Origin: Bog-756 sp963696495
Lineage (GTDB): Bacteria; Actinomycetota; Acidimicrobiia; Acidimicrobiales; RAAP-2
Assembly (NCBI GenBank): GCA_963696495.1
Contig: CAVOKJ010000004.1
Span: forward strand, 1 to 64,000
DNA length: 64,000 bases
Direction of reading: 5' to 3'
Every line of letters starts with the position of its first letter. The stretch's first letter is position 1. The notes beneath the pieces are model-generated. The model was not told the origin of the DNA, did no database searches, and was given only the letters and a program-made list of their open reading frames with translations. Below, one piece after another: positions 50,157-58,618 of this stretch. Position numbers and translations under genes: made by a program.

Positions 50157-51137
50157 ATGCCGGATGCTCGGCACCGATCGGCCGTGCTGGCTGCCACGTT
50201 CGTCGCCCTGGCGGCCGTCGCATCCGCCTGCAGTGGAACCGGTGGTTCCGGCGTCCCGACGACGTCGGCGACCTCGACCACGTCGGGGGGCCCGACCGGT
50301 GGCGCCTACGCCACGACGGTGACCTCCCCCGGTCCCGTCGATCCGGCGGCGATCCCTCTGGGCGACGGATACGTGTCGTCCACCCCGGAAGTCGGCTATG
50401 TCGACTCGTGCGTGACCACCTTCTCGCCGGCGGCCGGTGGTGCCTCGGTGGTCGGGCCCTGGATCGACACCACCGCCAAGACCTGGGACTCGCTCACCAA
50501 GACGGCGGTCGGAGGCGCGGTGTCCTGGCCCCAGGCCCGGTTCTCGGTGACCTCGAGCGGCGGCACCCGGACCATCACCGGGAACGACCTGCCGGTCGAC
50601 CACACGACGGGCACGTTCCCGATCCAGTCATCGGATCCGGCCTACGCCTACGACCAGAACCCGAACACCGTCACCGCCCAGGCGATCTCCTGGTCGCTGC
50701 CGTCGGACCCGGTGCCCGCGGCCAAGCCGGGCTGCCTCGGCCTCGGCCCGATCGGCGTCCTCGACGACGGGGTGTACCTGTTCGACGCTCTCGACGGGGA
50801 GGGCCGGGACGCCGGCGCCCACGAGGTGCTCGACAGCTGTCAGGAGCATCCGCAGATGGCCGGGATCCTGCACCACCACACGGTCCCGTCCTGCATCATC
50901 GACAGGACCACCTCCCGCTCGACCCTGGTCGGCTACGCGGCGGACGGGTACGGGATCTACGTCGAGCGCAACGCCAAGGGGGACCTGCTCACCAACACCG
51001 ACCTCGACGCCTGCCACGGCCGGACCTCACCCGTGCTGTGGAACGGGAGCGTGCAGGACGTCTACCACTACGACGCCACACTCGAGTACCCCTACACGAT
51101 CGGCTGTTACCACGGCACCCCGATCTCCGGGGGCTGA
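50157..51137 (+). CDS. YHYH-domain lipoprotein
   Basis: 326 residues. A signal peptide with lipobox VASAC (about residues 21-25) predicts a lipid-anchored exported protein, followed by a Thr/Ser/Gly-rich spacer. The YHYH domain covers about 130-326: ITGNDLPVDHTTGTFPI, GVLDDGVYLFDALDGEGRDA, HPQMAGILHHHTVPSCI and the name-giving DVYHYDAT near the end. Cysteines in the domain suggest disulfides. Family function is unknown; the conserved His residues suggest metal binding. Confidence 0.8.
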   Translation: MPDARHRSAVLAATFVALAAVASACSGTGGSGVPTTSATSTTSGGPTGGAYATTVTSPGPVDPAAIPLGDGYVSSTPEVGYVDSCVTTFSPAAGGASVVGPWIDTTAKTWDSLTKTAVGGAVSWPQARFSVTSSGGTRTITGNDLPVDHTTGTFPIQSSDPAYAYDQNPNTVTAQAISWSLPSDPVPAAKPGCLGLGPIGVLDDGVYLFDALDGEGRDAGAHEVLDSCQEHPQMAGILHHHTVPSCIIDRTTSRSTLVGYAADGYGIYVERNAKGDLLTNTDLDACHGRTSPVLWNGSVQDVYHYDATLEYPYTIGCYHGTPISGG

Positions 51138-51265
51138 TGGCGGCCTCCCGTCTCTGGGGGGGCGGGGACGCCGAAGGTGCCCCGGGGGCGAAGAGGCGCC
51201 GGACCCGGTCGTGACACCGGCGGTTGCAGGGGCGGGGGGAACATGGTCGGTGGGATGATTGGGGC

Positions 51266-52657
51266 ATGAGCAAGCTGACCCCCGCCGAACGCGCCGCCCT
51301 GGGGAGAGAGGCCCGGGCGCTCGTGCCCCGCTCCCGGCACGGTGAGTGGCAGCCGGCGGCCGACCGCACCGATCCGCTCGACATCCTCGCCCTCCAGGCC
51401 CTCACCCGCGTCCCCGACCTGGTCCCGATCCGCTACGGCCGGATGGCCGTGTCGCCGTTCACGTTCTTCCGTGGCGCGGCGGCGGTGATGGCGGCGGACC
51501 TGGCGCACGAGGAGCACTCCCACCTCGACGTCCAGCTGTGCGGGGACGCCCATCTGTCGAACTTCGGTGGCTTCGCATCACCGGAGCGGGACATGATCTT
51601 CGACGTCAACGACTTCGACGAGACCATCCCTGGCCCGTTCGAGTGGGACCTGAAGCGCCTGGCGGCCAGCTTGGAGGTGGCGGCCCGCGGCCGGGGCTTC
51701 GACCAGGCCCTCCGCTCGTCCCTGGTGGCCCAGAGCGCCTTCGGCTACCGCCAGGCCATCCGGGAGTTCGCCGGCATGTCGAACCTGCAGATCTGGTACC
51801 AGAAGCTGGACGGTCCGGTGCTCCTGGCCCGGTGGGGCGCAACCGCCGGCCACAAGGTGATCGAGAACTTCCAAAGGCGGGTCACCAAGGCACAGTCGAA
51901 GGACCACCTCGCCGCCATGGCCAAGCTCACCGAGATGAGGAACGGCCAGCTCCGGTTCATCTCCAACCCGCCCCTCATGACCCCGGCGGACGAGGTGTTC
52001 ACCGAGCCGAACTCGGTCGAGGTGTTGACCGGCCTGTTCAACGGCCTGTCCGACTACCGCCAGACGCTGTCCGGCGACCGCCAGCACCTCCTCGAGCGGT
52101 ACGACTTCGTGGACCTGGCCCGCAAGGTCGTCGGGGTGGGCAGTGTGGGGACCCGGTGCTGGGTCGCCCTCTTCGTGGGGCGTGACCACGGCGATCCGCT
52201 GGTCCTGCAGGTGAAGCAGGCCGAGGCCGCGGTGGGCGAGCCGTTCCTGGCCAAGAGCGCGTACGACCATCAGGGCCAGCGGGTCGTCGAGGGCCAGCGG
52301 CTCATGCAGAGCTCCAGCGACATCTTCCTCGGATGGGACGAGGTCGCCGACGAGGACGGCATCAGCCATCACTTCTACCTGCGCCAGCTGTGGGACTGGA
52401 AGCTGTCGGCCGACATCGACACCATGCTGCCCGAGGGACTGGGCGTCTACGCGCAGATGTGCGGGTGGACCCTCGCCCGGGCCCACGCCCGATCGGGCGA
52501 CGCCATCGCCATCGGCTCGTACCTGGGAGGCAGCGACCGGTTCGACCGGGCCATGTGCGACTTCGCGTCCGCCTACGCCGATCAGAACGAGAAGGACTTC
52601 CAGGCGCTGACGAAGTCCATCGCCACCAACCAGGTCCACGCCATCAGCGGCGTGTGA
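51266..52657 (+). CDS. DUF2252-family protein
   Basis: 463 residues. Family blocks are RYGRMAVSPFTFFRGAAAVMAADL, VQLCGDAHLSNFGGF, FDVNDFDETIPGPFEWDLKRLAAS and a C-terminal ARSGDAIAIGSYLG. The GDAHLSN/DFD pattern resembles the catalytic and metal-binding loops of kinase-like phosphotransferases, but no activity is established. A GATGAT hexamer ends 6 nt before ATG 51266, so it may be leaderless. The stop codon lies in a tandem repeat (52643-52697). Confidence 0.8.
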   Translation: MSKLTPAERAALGREARALVPRSRHGEWQPAADRTDPLDILALQALTRVPDLVPIRYGRMAVSPFTFFRGAAAVMAADLAHEEHSHLDVQLCGDAHLSNFGGFASPERDMIFDVNDFDETIPGPFEWDLKRLAASLEVAARGRGFDQALRSSLVAQSAFGYRQAIREFAGMSNLQIWYQKLDGPVLLARWGATAGHKVIENFQRRVTKAQSKDHLAAMAKLTEMRNGQLRFISNPPLMTPADEVFTEPNSVEVLTGLFNGLSDYRQTLSGDRQHLLERYDFVDLARKVVGVGSVGTRCWVALFVGRDHGDPLVLQVKQAEAAVGEPFLAKSAYDHQGQRVVEGQRLMQSSSDIFLGWDEVADEDGISHHFYLRQLWDWKLSADIDTMLPEGLGVYAQMCGWTLARAHARSGDAIAIGSYLGGSDRFDRAMCDFASAYADQNEKDFQALTKSIATNQVHAISGV

Positions 52658-52697
52658 TCAGCGGCGTGTGATCAGGGCGTGTGATCAGGGGCGTGTG
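52643..52697 (+). repeat. 14-bp tandem repeat across DUF2252 stop
   Basis: Four units of ATCAGCGGCGTGTG or close variants: 52643-52656, 52657-52670, 52671-52683 (one base shorter) and 52684-52697. The TGA stop (52655-52657) straddles the first two. Each later unit offers another GTG and TGATCA. Confidence 0.85.
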
Positions 52698-52798
52698 ATC
52701 AGACCGGTGCGATCGGCGGCCGGGACCGCCGGGGGCGCGACGACCGGGTGGGCGCGGACGACCTGCCCCGCCGGGGCGTCGGCTCGCCGGTGGTCCGC

Positions 52799-53947
52799 TC
52801 ACGCCGCGTGCGGGCTCCAGTCGACGTTGATCGGGCGGTCGCTCAGGATCCGGGGCCGGCTGACGGTGGCCGGCCGGTCGGTGGTCCATTCGGCCGGGGC
52901 GGCCATCGTGAGCCCGGCCATGCCGCACAGCGCCTTGTCGTAGCCGGAGCGGATCCAGGCGTAGCGGCGCCAGCACCGCTCCCGCTGGTCGTCCGGGACG
53001 GGCAGCAACGGGTGGAGGCGCCCCAGTGCCCCCATGTACTCCTGGCGTCGGATGGAGATGTCCGGTGGGGACTCCGAGGACCGGGTGAGCAACTCCATCA
53101 ACAGGACCGGGGGATCGATGGGGAGCCCGGCCGCCCGGCCGATCCGCACCAGCGTGGGCATGCCGTAGGCGATGGCCATCATCGGCCCCTTGACTTCGTC
53201 GCTGGCGTTCTCCTCGGTGCTGAAGTCCGAAGCCGACAGGTAGATCGCCGCGCTGTCGAGCATGGACCCGACCGAGGCTACCCAGGACTGGCCCGGTGAC
53301 GACTCGGGGAAGTAGCTGAGCGCGGGGAACGCCGTGTGGGTCTGGTCGAGCTCGAGCATCCACGTGGCCGCCGTCCGCCACAGGTCGGGGTTGTCGAGGG
53401 TGCCCAGCCGCTGCAGGTTGCGGAGCATCTCGATGGGGGAGGGGGGCGTGCCGGCGAACGGTCGCAGGACGCTGATCCCCTTCTCCCGCTCGTGGTGGGC
53501 GGCGTAGATGGTGGGGAGGTAGCTGATGAGCAGGGCGACCAGTCCGAGGCCGATCGTCGCCTCGACGAAGGTGAGCCAGATGCGGGCTCCGCCTTCCGGC
53601 TCGGCGAAGCCGAGCGTGAACAGCGACGATCCGCTGACCTCGAAGGAGTGGGTGACCGAGCCCGTCTTGATCCCCCAGAAGATGATCGAGAAGCCGACGG
53701 TGACCGTCAGCATCCACACCAACGGCAGGCTCACCAGGGCGATCGGCGCATAGAGGGCCCGGAGGTTGGCCCGGCGGGCCTCGCTCCTCCACTTGTGCAC
53801 GAGCAGGCGGTCGGACACGGCGAAGACGCTCCGGGCGATCGAGGTGAAGCCGTTCCTCGGGAGGACCACGGTCTCCAGGGCGGAGATGAGGACCGACATC
53901 ACGAGCACCGTGCCGACGACCACGGCGAGGATGTACGTGACGGTCAC
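52799..53947 (-). CDS. Potassium-channel-like two-helix membrane protein
   Basis: 382 residues. Helix 1 is at the N-terminus (TYILAVVVGTVLVMSVLISAL); two more (about 65-92 and 125-150) flank a pore-like loop SGSSLFTLGFAEP, where TLGF stands at the position of the K+ filter TVGY/TLGF. The C-terminal 230 residues are cytoplasmic and helical, without a recognisable RCK domain. Ion selectivity is inference. A ClC-type gene lies upstream on the same strand with a 66-bp gap. Confidence 0.65.
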   Translation of the reverse strand: MTVTYILAVVVGTVLVMSVLISALETVVLPRNGFTSIARSVFAVSDRLLVHKWRSEARRANLRALYAPIALVSLPLVWMLTVTVGFSIIFWGIKTGSVTHSFEVSGSSLFTLGFAEPEGGARIWLTFVEATIGLGLVALLISYLPTIYAAHHEREKGISVLRPFAGTPPSPIEMLRNLQRLGTLDNPDLWRTAATWMLELDQTHTAFPALSYFPESSPGQSWVASVGSMLDSAAIYLSASDFSTEENASDEVKGPMMAIAYGMPTLVRIGRAAGLPIDPPVLLMELLTRSSESPPDISIRRQEYMGALGRLHPLLPVPDDQRERCWRRYAWIRSGYDKALCGMAGLTMAAPAEWTTDRPATVSRPRILSDRPINVDWSPHAA

Positions 53948-54013
53948 GGCCTGCCCCGGCGCGGGGAGTCGGTGCCGGCGCCCATCAGCGTTCCATCGGG
54001 GACGGGCCGGTGC

Positions 54014-55489
54014 TCATGGGCGACCCGTCTGGGGCGTGGCGGTCTCCGCCACCCCGGGCGGCGGGGTGGCCGGGGTGGGTGGGTCGCCGGCGGAGGCCGC
54101 GGCGGACGCACCGTGGCGGCCGAGCTCACCGGGAGTCTGGGGCAGCCAGGCGGTGGCGACGTAGGTGACCACCACGGCCACGATGACGACGGGCACGACG
54201 GCCAGGCCGTCGCTCGACAGCAGGAGGGTGGCGAGCAGGGTCGCGGTCATCGGCAGCTTGAGCATCACCGTGGCCATGGCGCCGATGCCGATCGCCACGC
54301 CGGGCACGAGTGACATGCCGGGCAGGTGGGAGGCGGCTATCCCGGCGGCACCGCCGATGAACATGGAGGGGAACACCGGGCCGCCCCGGAAGCTGGACAG
54401 CGACAGCCCGTAGGCGATCGACTTGCACACCACCAGCACCACGAGGGCCCCGACCGTCCAGCTGGTGGCGTGCTGGATCAGGCCGGGCAGCGCCGACTGC
54501 CCGGAGAAGAGCACCTCGGTGTAGCTCCGACCGGTCCCCTCGGCGAAGACGATGGCCAACGCGGCCACCCCGAGACCCGCCACCGGCATGAGCAGGAGCA
54601 TGCGGCGCTCGACGACCGGCTGGAGGGCCAGGCCGACGAGGCGGATGCCGGTGCCGAGCACGGCGGCCGCCAGTCCGAGGGCGATGGCCCAGAGGAACAT
54701 GACCCCGTTCGGATGGCTGAAGGCGGGGAGGCCGGTGATGGAGAGGGAGAACGTCCCGAAGCCGGTCAGCGAATCGAGTCCGACGAAGATGAGGGTGCCG
54801 ATGCCGGCAGCCAGCAGGCCGGGCACCAGGATCAATCCGAGGACCGGTCCCCCGAGGCCCGACGCCTCCATCAGCAAGAAGGCGCCGAGGAGCGGTGAGC
54901 CGAGCAGGGTGCTGACCGCGGCGAAGCTGCCGGCCGAGGCGATCACGATGGCCGCGGTGGGAGGGGCGTCCTTCTTGGCCAGGTGCACGGCCAACATGCC
55001 CAACCCGCCGCCGATGGCGATCAGCGGGGCTTCGGGCCCGAGGACGACCCCGAGGCTGAGCGTGGCCAGCGAGGCGAGGAAGACACCGGGGAGCTCGATC
55101 GGGGTGGGTGCCCCGCCGGCCTTGAACCCCTCGGCCGGCTTGTGCCCGGCGGAACCCGGCAGGTAGGTGATGGTGGCGGCCACCAGGACGCCGGCGAGGG
55201 CCAGGAGGGGGAGCGGCCACCATGCCGGGGTCCCGGCGAACCCGAGCTGCTTCGGCAGCGAGCCGAACAGCCAGTTCTGCAGGACGCCGACCAGCTTGAG
55301 GTAGCCGTAGGCGATGGCGGACACCGGGACACCGAGGAGGGCGGCGAGCACCAGCAGCTGCACGTAGCTCCTCGACCGGAGCATGGCCATCGGGTCGGCG
55401 GCCGGAGCCGCGGCAGCCGCCGGTCCGGTGGCCGGAGTCCCGGGCGCCCCGGGGGCCGGCGGCGTCGGCGGTGTCGGCGGCTCAGCCAC
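54014..55489 (-). CDS. ClC-family chloride channel/antiporter
   Basis: 491 residues, about 10-12 membrane segments. ClC motifs: GPEAPLIAIGGGLG (about 150-163) at the position of GxExP, with the gating Glu kept; LLGSPLLGAFLLMEASG; and FRGGPVFPSMFIGGAAG near 370-386 (GGxFxP). The anion-coordinating GSGIP-type loop at the N-terminus is not obvious. It starts with GTG after a Pro/Ala-rich stretch of about 35 residues. It may form an operon with the following channel-like gene; together they would move K+ and Cl-. Confidence 0.85.
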   Translation of the reverse strand: MAEPPTPPTPPAPGAPGTPATGPAAAAAPAADPMAMLRSRSYVQLLVLAALLGVPVSAIAYGYLKLVGVLQNWLFGSLPKQLGFAGTPAWWPLPLLALAGVLVAATITYLPGSAGHKPAEGFKAGGAPTPIELPGVFLASLATLSLGVVLGPEAPLIAIGGGLGMLAVHLAKKDAPPTAAIVIASAGSFAAVSTLLGSPLLGAFLLMEASGLGGPVLGLILVPGLLAAGIGTLIFVGLDSLTGFGTFSLSITGLPAFSHPNGVMFLWAIALGLAAAVLGTGIRLVGLALQPVVERRMLLLMPVAGLGVAALAIVFAEGTGRSYTEVLFSGQSALPGLIQHATSWTVGALVVLVVCKSIAYGLSLSSFRGGPVFPSMFIGGAAGIAASHLPGMSLVPGVAIGIGAMATVMLKLPMTATLLATLLLSSDGLAVVPVVIVAVVVTYVATAWLPQTPGELGRHGASAAASAGDPPTPATPPPGVAETATPQTGRP

Positions 55490-55728
55490 CGTTCTGCCCC
55501 CGATACCGGTCGTCGGCGGTCGTCAGCACCATGGCTGGTGCGGCGAACAGCGTGGAGCGCTCGTGGTACACCGGATCCCCTCCCGTCGTGCGAAGTCCGT
55601 GCCGTGACAATAGGTGGTCCGTGGTCGCCCTGGCGGCTTTGCCGTCTCCGAACGGCCTGCCATCAGCGGAAACGGGGTGCTCGGGCCACTATGGTTGCTG
55701 ACCGTCCCCAAACAAGGAGCAACACCAA

Positions 55729-56124
55729 ATGCTTGCCTACACGTATCCCTTGCTCAGCATCTTCTGGACGATGTTGGAGTTCTTCTTCTTCGTCCTGTGG
55801 ATCTGGCTTCTCGTCTACATCTTCATCGACATCTTCCGCAGTCACGACATGGGCGGGTTCGCCAAGGCGCTCTGGGTCCTCTTCGTGATCATCCTCCCGT
55901 TCCTCGGGGTCCTCGTGTACCTGATCGCCCGCGGCGGCAGCATGCACGAGCGTGCCGAGCAGTCGGCCCAGCGCCAGCAGAAGCAGTTCGACGACTACGT
56001 CAGGGCCGCGGCAGGCAGCTCGGGTGGGAGCGCGGACGAACTGGCCAAGCTGGCCGACCTGAAGTCGAAGGGTGTCATCACCGACGCCGAATTCGAAGCC
56101 CAGAAGGCCAAGCTGCTCAGCTGA
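55729..56124 (+). CDS. SHOCT-domain membrane protein (PLDc N-like)
   Basis: 131 residues. Two membrane helices (about 8-33 and 47-68) with HDMGGFAKALWVLFVIILPFLGVLVYLIARGG between and after them match the phospholipase D N-terminal-like membrane domain. The C-terminal SHOCT motif (ELAKLADLKSKGVITDAEFEAQKAKLL, about 103-130) is an oligomerisation motif. AAGGAG lies 9 nt before the ATG, and TATGGT at 55690-55695 may be the -10. The function of this common actinobacterial pair of domains is unknown. Confidence 0.8.
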   Translation: MLAYTYPLLSIFWTMLEFFFFVLWIWLLVYIFIDIFRSHDMGGFAKALWVLFVIILPFLGVLVYLIARGGSMHERAEQSAQRQQKQFDDYVRAAAGSSGGSADELAKLADLKSKGVITDAEFEAQKAKLLS

Positions 56125-56133
56125 TCCGGGCTC

Positions 56134-56155
56134 TTCCGGCCTGATCCGGCCGGAA
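56134..56155 (+). terminator. Hairpin after SHOCT gene
   Basis: Perfect 8-bp stem TTCCGGCC / GGCCGGAA (56134-56141, 56148-56155) with a 6-nt loop, 9 nt after the stop codon. No T tract follows. Confidence 0.45.
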
Positions 56156-56216
56156 CAGGCCCGAGCCGGGCTGCGCCGATCCGGCCGGCTCGACCGAGTA
56201 CCACGGCGTAACGATC

Positions 56217-56246
56217 GACGGCCGCCCCCGCGAAGGGGCGGCCGTC
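56217..56246. terminator. Strong GC hairpin, probable terminator
   Basis: Perfect 12-bp stem GACGGCCGCCCC / GGGGCGGCCGTC (56217-56228, 56235-56246) with loop CGCGAA. It lies between two same-strand genes and is followed by no T tract, like other hairpins in this window. Confidence 0.6.
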
Positions 56247-56337
56247 GTCGCGCCGGCGGTGTGCGGAACCGGTCCGGTCACCCGCCACCCCCCGACGGCC
56301 CGTCCGGACGGTCCCAGCCCTCCGCCGGTCGCCCCGT

Positions 56338-56343
56338 TACAGT
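56338..56343 (+). promoter_or_regulatory. -10 element TACAGT
   Basis: It ends 6 nt before GTG 56350, with no ribosome site; leaderless start. Confidence 0.45.
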
Positions 56344-56349
56344 GTCCGC

Positions 56350-57672
56350 GTGGCGGCCGACGAACCCGAGCAACCAGAGACGGCCGGCGAGCCGGTCCCG
56401 CCCGGCGAGGGCATCGAGGTCCTGCACCAGACGGTTGCCGAACGGGGCCAGGAGAAAGAGGCGCTCCGGCCGGCCGAGCCGGAGGGCCCCAAGAAGAAGC
56501 GCCGCGGCAGGCTCAAGGCGGTGTTCTCGTGGGTGCTCATCGTCCTCGCCTGCCTGCTCGCCATCGTTTCGGTGCTCGTCGTCTTCACGCGCAACGAACT
56601 CCTCAACACCGATACCTACCTGAGCACGGTGACGCCGCTCGCCAGCAATCCGGCCATACAGACCGCGGTGGCCACCAACGTGAGCGAACGGCTGGTCGCC
56701 AAGACCGACCTGTCGACGCGGGTCAAAGACGCCCTGCCGAAGAAGGCGGGGTTCCTCGTCACCCCGATCACCAACGAGGTCCAGAGTGTCACCTACCAGG
56801 TCACGCTGAAGCTGGTGGAGTCCGAGAAATTCCAGAAGCTGTGGGTCGTGGCCAACCGGGCCTCCCACAAGCAGCTGGTGGCGGTGTTGACCGGCTCGTC
56901 TCAGGGCTCGGTGTCGACGAAGAACGGAAAGGTCACCGTCGATCTCAGTCAGGTCGAGGCCCAGGTCAAACAGAGCCTGGACGCCAAGGGCATCACCGTG
57001 TTCAACAAGGTGCCGGCCGTCAAGGGCCTCAATTTCGTGCTCTTCCAGTCCGAATCGCTGACCAAGGTCCAGCGCCTCGTCCGAGCGCTCAACAAGGTGG
57101 CGGTGCTGCTTCCCATCCTCGCACTGCTGCTCTTCGCCGCCGGTGTGGTCCTGGCCCGGGACAAGCGGCGCGGCCTGATCCGCGCCGCGGCCGGCCTCGC
57201 CCTGTCGATGGGGTTGGTGCTCGTGGTGATCTCGGTGGCGCGCAACCAGTACCTCTCGGGGTTGAGCCCTTCCCGGTCGAAGCCGGCCAACGCCGCGGTG
57301 ATCGACACGGTGGCCGCGCCCCTGCAGGACACCGTGCGCACCATCCTGATCATCGCCGCCATCGTCGCCATCGTCGCCCTGGTGGTCGGCATCCCCGCCG
57401 TCCGCAGGTGGATGTCCGACCGGCGGTGGCCGGCCTGGGTCAGTGGTGGGCCCTTCCACGACTTCCTCGCCAAGCACCGGCGGGGGCTGCAGTGGGCACT
57501 CCTGGCCATCGGCCTGTTCGTCCTGGTCGTGTGGAACAAGCCGACCGCGCTGGTGGCGGTGGTCGTGGTGCTCGTCACGCTGGCCTCCATCGGCGTGGTC
57601 GGGCTGTTGGCCGGCCGGCGTCCGCGCCCGGCCGGTGCCGCCCTGGGCAGCGGGGACGCCGAGCCTGGCTGA
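56350..57672 (+). CDS. Integral membrane protein, function unknown
   Basis: 440 residues. A charged N-terminus (1-55, Pro/Glu then Lys/Arg rich), one helix (VFSWVLIVLACLLAIVSVLVVF, about 57-78), an exported domain of about 180 residues (NTDTYLSTVTPLASNPAIQT ... TNVSERLV) and then five hydrophobic segments from about 255 to 420. Actinobacteria have many such proteins with a large first extracellular loop; no function is established. Its TGA shares a base with the ATG of the next gene. Confidence 0.7.
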   Translation: MAADEPEQPETAGEPVPPGEGIEVLHQTVAERGQEKEALRPAEPEGPKKKRRGRLKAVFSWVLIVLACLLAIVSVLVVFTRNELLNTDTYLSTVTPLASNPAIQTAVATNVSERLVAKTDLSTRVKDALPKKAGFLVTPITNEVQSVTYQVTLKLVESEKFQKLWVVANRASHKQLVAVLTGSSQGSVSTKNGKVTVDLSQVEAQVKQSLDAKGITVFNKVPAVKGLNFVLFQSESLTKVQRLVRALNKVAVLLPILALLLFAAGVVLARDKRRGLIRAAAGLALSMGLVLVVISVARNQYLSGLSPSRSKPANAAVIDTVAAPLQDTVRTILIIAAIVAIVALVVGIPAVRRWMSDRRWPAWVSGGPFHDFLAKHRRGLQWALLAIGLFVLVVWNKPTALVAVVVVLVTLASIGVVGLLAGRRPRPAGAALGSGDAEPG

Positions 57673-58580
57673 TGGACCCTTCGCCGTCGGCGGTGCCGGA
57701 CGAGGGACCTTCGCCCCGGGCGCTCTGGCGGTGGTTCGAGGCGGTCCACGCCGTCACCTACTTCGCTCCGGAGTGCCGTGAACGGTTGGCCGCCACCGGG
57801 TTGCGCGGGTTCTGGATGGGATATTTCGCCGGACGGGCCGCTCCCCTCGGGCCGGTGGGCCCGGCGGTGGTCTCGGCCACCTTCTTCAACTTCCACCCGT
57901 CCATGGTCGAGCGGTCGCTCCCCGACGCCTGGGACTTCGCCGGACCACCGTCCGTCCTTCGGGCCCGGTGTGAGGGCGCGGCCGCCGCGCTGCGCGGGAT
58001 CGTGCCGTCCGTGGACCGGATCGCACCACCGCTCGTCCCCCTCGTCGATCGCGTCGTCGCCGCCGCCGATGGATCCGGTCGCCCCCTGTTCAGTGCCAAC
58101 CGCGCTCTCGACGCCGGCGGCGACCCCGTCGGGGCGTTGTGGCAGGGATGCACCTCGCTGCGCGAACACCGGGGAGACGGACATGTCGCCACCCTGGTGG
58201 CCCGGGGCCTGGACGGCTGTGAGGCGCTGGTGGCCTTCGCCGCCTCCGAGGGCGCGCCCGCCGATCTCTTCCGGGCCAACCGCGGGTGGTCGGCGGAGGA
58301 GTGGGGGAAGGCGCGGGACCGGCTGGAGGGGCGGGGCCTGTTCGACGGGGACCGGCTGAGCAGGGCCGGCTCCGAGCTCCGGGACGACATCGAACGGACC
58401 ACCGACCGACTCGCCGGGGCGCCGTGGGCCGCGCTCGACGGCGACGAGTACCGGGAGTTGTCCGCCGGCCTGCGCCAGGTGGCACGGGCCGTGACCGGGC
58501 GGGGTGTCATACCCTTTCCCAACCCCATCGGGCTCCCCGACCCCGGCCCCGCCAGCGGGCCGGCCGATAGGGCCGGCTGA
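57672..58580 (+). CDS. SCO6745-like helical protein
   Basis: 302 residues, soluble. WFEAVHAVTYFAPECRERLAATGLRGFWMGYFAGRAAPLGPVGPAVV near the start, FFNFHPSMVERSLPDAW and a winged-helix-like SAEEWGKARDRLEGRGLFD near the C-terminus match the SCO6745 family of actinobacteria. No catalytic motif is known. TGATG coupling with the membrane protein before it. Its stop lies in one arm of a 13-bp inverted repeat. Confidence 0.75.
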   Translation: MDPSPSAVPDEGPSPRALWRWFEAVHAVTYFAPECRERLAATGLRGFWMGYFAGRAAPLGPVGPAVVSATFFNFHPSMVERSLPDAWDFAGPPSVLRARCEGAAAALRGIVPSVDRIAPPLVPLVDRVVAAADGSGRPLFSANRALDAGGDPVGALWQGCTSLREHRGDGHVATLVARGLDGCEALVAFAASEGAPADLFRANRGWSAEEWGKARDRLEGRGLFDGDRLSRAGSELRDDIERTTDRLAGAPWAALDGDEYRELSAGLRQVARAVTGRGVIPFPNPIGLPDPGPASGPADRAG

Positions 58581-58618
58581 GCGGGCCGCTGATTGGGCCG
58601 CTCGGGCTCAGCCGGCCC
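58570..58618. terminator. Bidirectional hairpin holding both convergent stops
   Basis: GGGCCGGCTGAGC (58570-58582) and GCTCAGCCGGCCC (58606-58618) form a perfect 13-bp inverted repeat around a 23-nt centre. The TGA of the plus-strand gene (58578-58580) and the TGA of the minus-strand gene (58608-58610) lie symmetrically, one in each arm, so both proteins end in related residues. Confidence 0.7.

Noticed and set aside
52643..52702. CRISPR-like array in the ATCAGCGGCGTGTG repeats
   Set aside because: The units are 13-14 bp and directly tandem without spacers; no cas genes are in the window.
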